Source: CAYRTD01 sp964595055 | GTDB lineage: Bacteria; Bacteroidota; Bacteroidia; Bacteroidales; GCA-2748055 | Length of the DNA: 6,443 nt | Assembly (NCBI GenBank): GCA_964595055.1 | Contig: CAZQOV010000165.1 | Coordinates: 1 to 6,443 of the forward strand | Direction: 5' to 3' | In this document: positions 5,825-6,443 of the stretch, piece by piece | Position numbering within the stretch: position 1 is the stretch's first letter | How the letters are laid out: the number at the start of each line of letters is the position of its first letter | The notes under the pieces: generated by a model | The model's input: only the letters and a program-made list of their open reading frames with translations | Database searches by the model: none | Told to the model about the DNA's origin: nothing | Position numbers and translations under genes: made by a program

Positions 5825-6443
5825 CTAATAAACATGGAATTCATCAGTTAAAATCTCTTCAAGTCTCTGCTCCCTGACTTCATTCCCCAGACCTTCGATC
5901 CAGGCAGCTATCCCTTCGTTCATTTTCCTGCCTGCATGAAAGGGAAAGTCATACAGCTGCGCATATTTTTTGTTATCGCCCGGATGGTTAAATTCATGGA
6001 TACAAGAATCGAGGTTTGAGGACAGATAAATTCTGCAGGCCATTGGCCTGGCGGAATAAACGGTGCAGATGTCATTTTCAAGAAGGGGACATGTGATTCG
6101 GGCTAGAAGAATTTCCTTTTCGTTCCGTTTTGAAATGATGGAATTTTTATTTTTTGCTTTCTTTTTTATCGCACTGATTTTTTCCTTATTAAAACTTTTT
6201 TTTATGAATTCCCTGAGGTATTCAGCTTCCCAGTCGTTAGTAAATACTGGCTGAGAGCAACACCATGAGCAAGCTTTTTTGCAATGGATTTCCTGATTAT
6301 TCTGTTTAATCCTGAAGGCAAACGCATCCAGCAGGGTATCAATATTTTCATATAGTGCTTTGGTAAGAATCCGGAATTTATTTTTGGTTTTATCCTTACC
6401 TATGATTCTTTCAGCAAGCTGATACCCATCATTATAGAAAATA
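5825..6443 (-). CDS. YkgJ-type cysteine-cluster protein (putative Zn/Fe-chelating domain), N-terminus off window
   Basis: The minus-strand frame is open from the right edge (first full codon 6442-6440) to a TAG at 5827-5825, giving 205 residues. The first in-frame Met is well inside the domain (RPMACR), so the true start is off the window. Eight cysteines are present. C54, C58, C61 and C62 form a CxxxCxxCC cluster (HCKKACSWCC); C118 (CPLL), C126 (ICTVYSARP), C136 (ACRIY) and C147 complete the set. The order CP-L, C-VY--RP--CR-Y is the signature of the UPF0153/CxxxCxxCC family, thought to bind zinc or iron; its biochemical role is not known. A Lys/Asn-rich stretch (about 81-111) separates the two clusters. 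No signal peptide or membrane segment is visible. It converges on trpA, so it is not in the trp operon and probably has no link to tryptophan synthesis. Confidence 0.88.
   Translation of the reverse strand, partial: IFYNDGYQLAERIIGKDKTKNKFRILTKALYENIDTLLDAFAFRIKQNNQEIHCKKACSWCCSQPVFTNDWEAEYLREFIKKSFNKEKISAIKKKAKNKNSIISKRNEKEILLARITCPLLENDICTVYSARPMACRIYLSSNLDSCIHEFNHPGDNKKYAQLYDFPFHAGRKMNEGIAAWIEGLGNEVREQRLEEILTDEFHVY

Noticed and set aside
5825..6043. A short 72-residue minus-strand gene beginning at the Met at 6043
   Set aside because: The frame continues upstream without a stop to the window edge and carries the rest of the eight-cysteine family signature, so the Met is internal (RPMACR).
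6063..6254. Plus-strand 63-codon frame with a hydrophobic, Phe-rich run resembling a membrane segment
   Set aside because: The Phe-rich stretch is the complement of the Lys-rich linker of the minus-strand cysteine-cluster gene, which has clear family motifs.
1..6443. Trp leader/attenuator, T-box, mobile element, CRISPR array or tRNA
   Set aside because: The operon's 5' end is outside the window, and I saw no repeats, transposase-like genes or RNA-like folds within it.

Overview
The window carries a nearly complete tryptophan biosynthesis operon on the + strand in the order trpE(partial)-trpG-trpD-trpC-trpF-trpB-trpA. It is followed by a convergent minus-strand gene for a YkgJ-type cysteine-cluster protein that runs off the right edge. 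Every enzyme from chorismate to L-tryptophan is encoded. All seven activities are on separate polypeptides, with no TrpE-G, TrpG-D or TrpC-F fusions.

The source is probably a member of the Bacteroidota. This is inferred from the unfused gene order, the moderately AT-rich and Lys/Asn/Ile-rich coding, and the near absence of Shine-Dalgarno sequences before most starts. Wording in the proteins also fits, such as PIAGTFKR and NNKLGAL in TrpE, AEFKRRSPSKG in TrpC and DLNSRFE in TrpF. No genus can be assigned from this window.

Layout: 1-734 is the C-terminal half of trpE; its start, any leader and the operon promoter lie left of the window. Then come trpG (746-1315), trpD (1355-2350), trpC (2353-3150), trpF (3163-3795), trpB (3792-4982) and trpA (4987-5757). 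Junctions are 11, 39, 2, 12, -4 and 4 bp, so the seven genes are almost certainly one transcription unit. The 39-bp trpG-trpD gap is the only noticeable spacer. A 67-bp AT-rich gap (5758-5824) separates trpA from the stop of the minus-strand gene (5825-6443, N-terminus missing).

Pathway: TrpE plus TrpG make anthranilate from chorismate and glutamine. TrpD adds phosphoribosyl, TrpF isomerises, TrpC closes the indole ring, and TrpA/TrpB convert indole-glycerol phosphate plus serine to tryptophan. The catalytic residues I could check are present in each enzyme, so the pathway looks functional. I found no mobile element, CRISPR array, RNA gene or candidate new system. The points worth a second look are small: start-site corrections, residue variants at conserved motifs, and the uncharacterised metal-binding protein next door.
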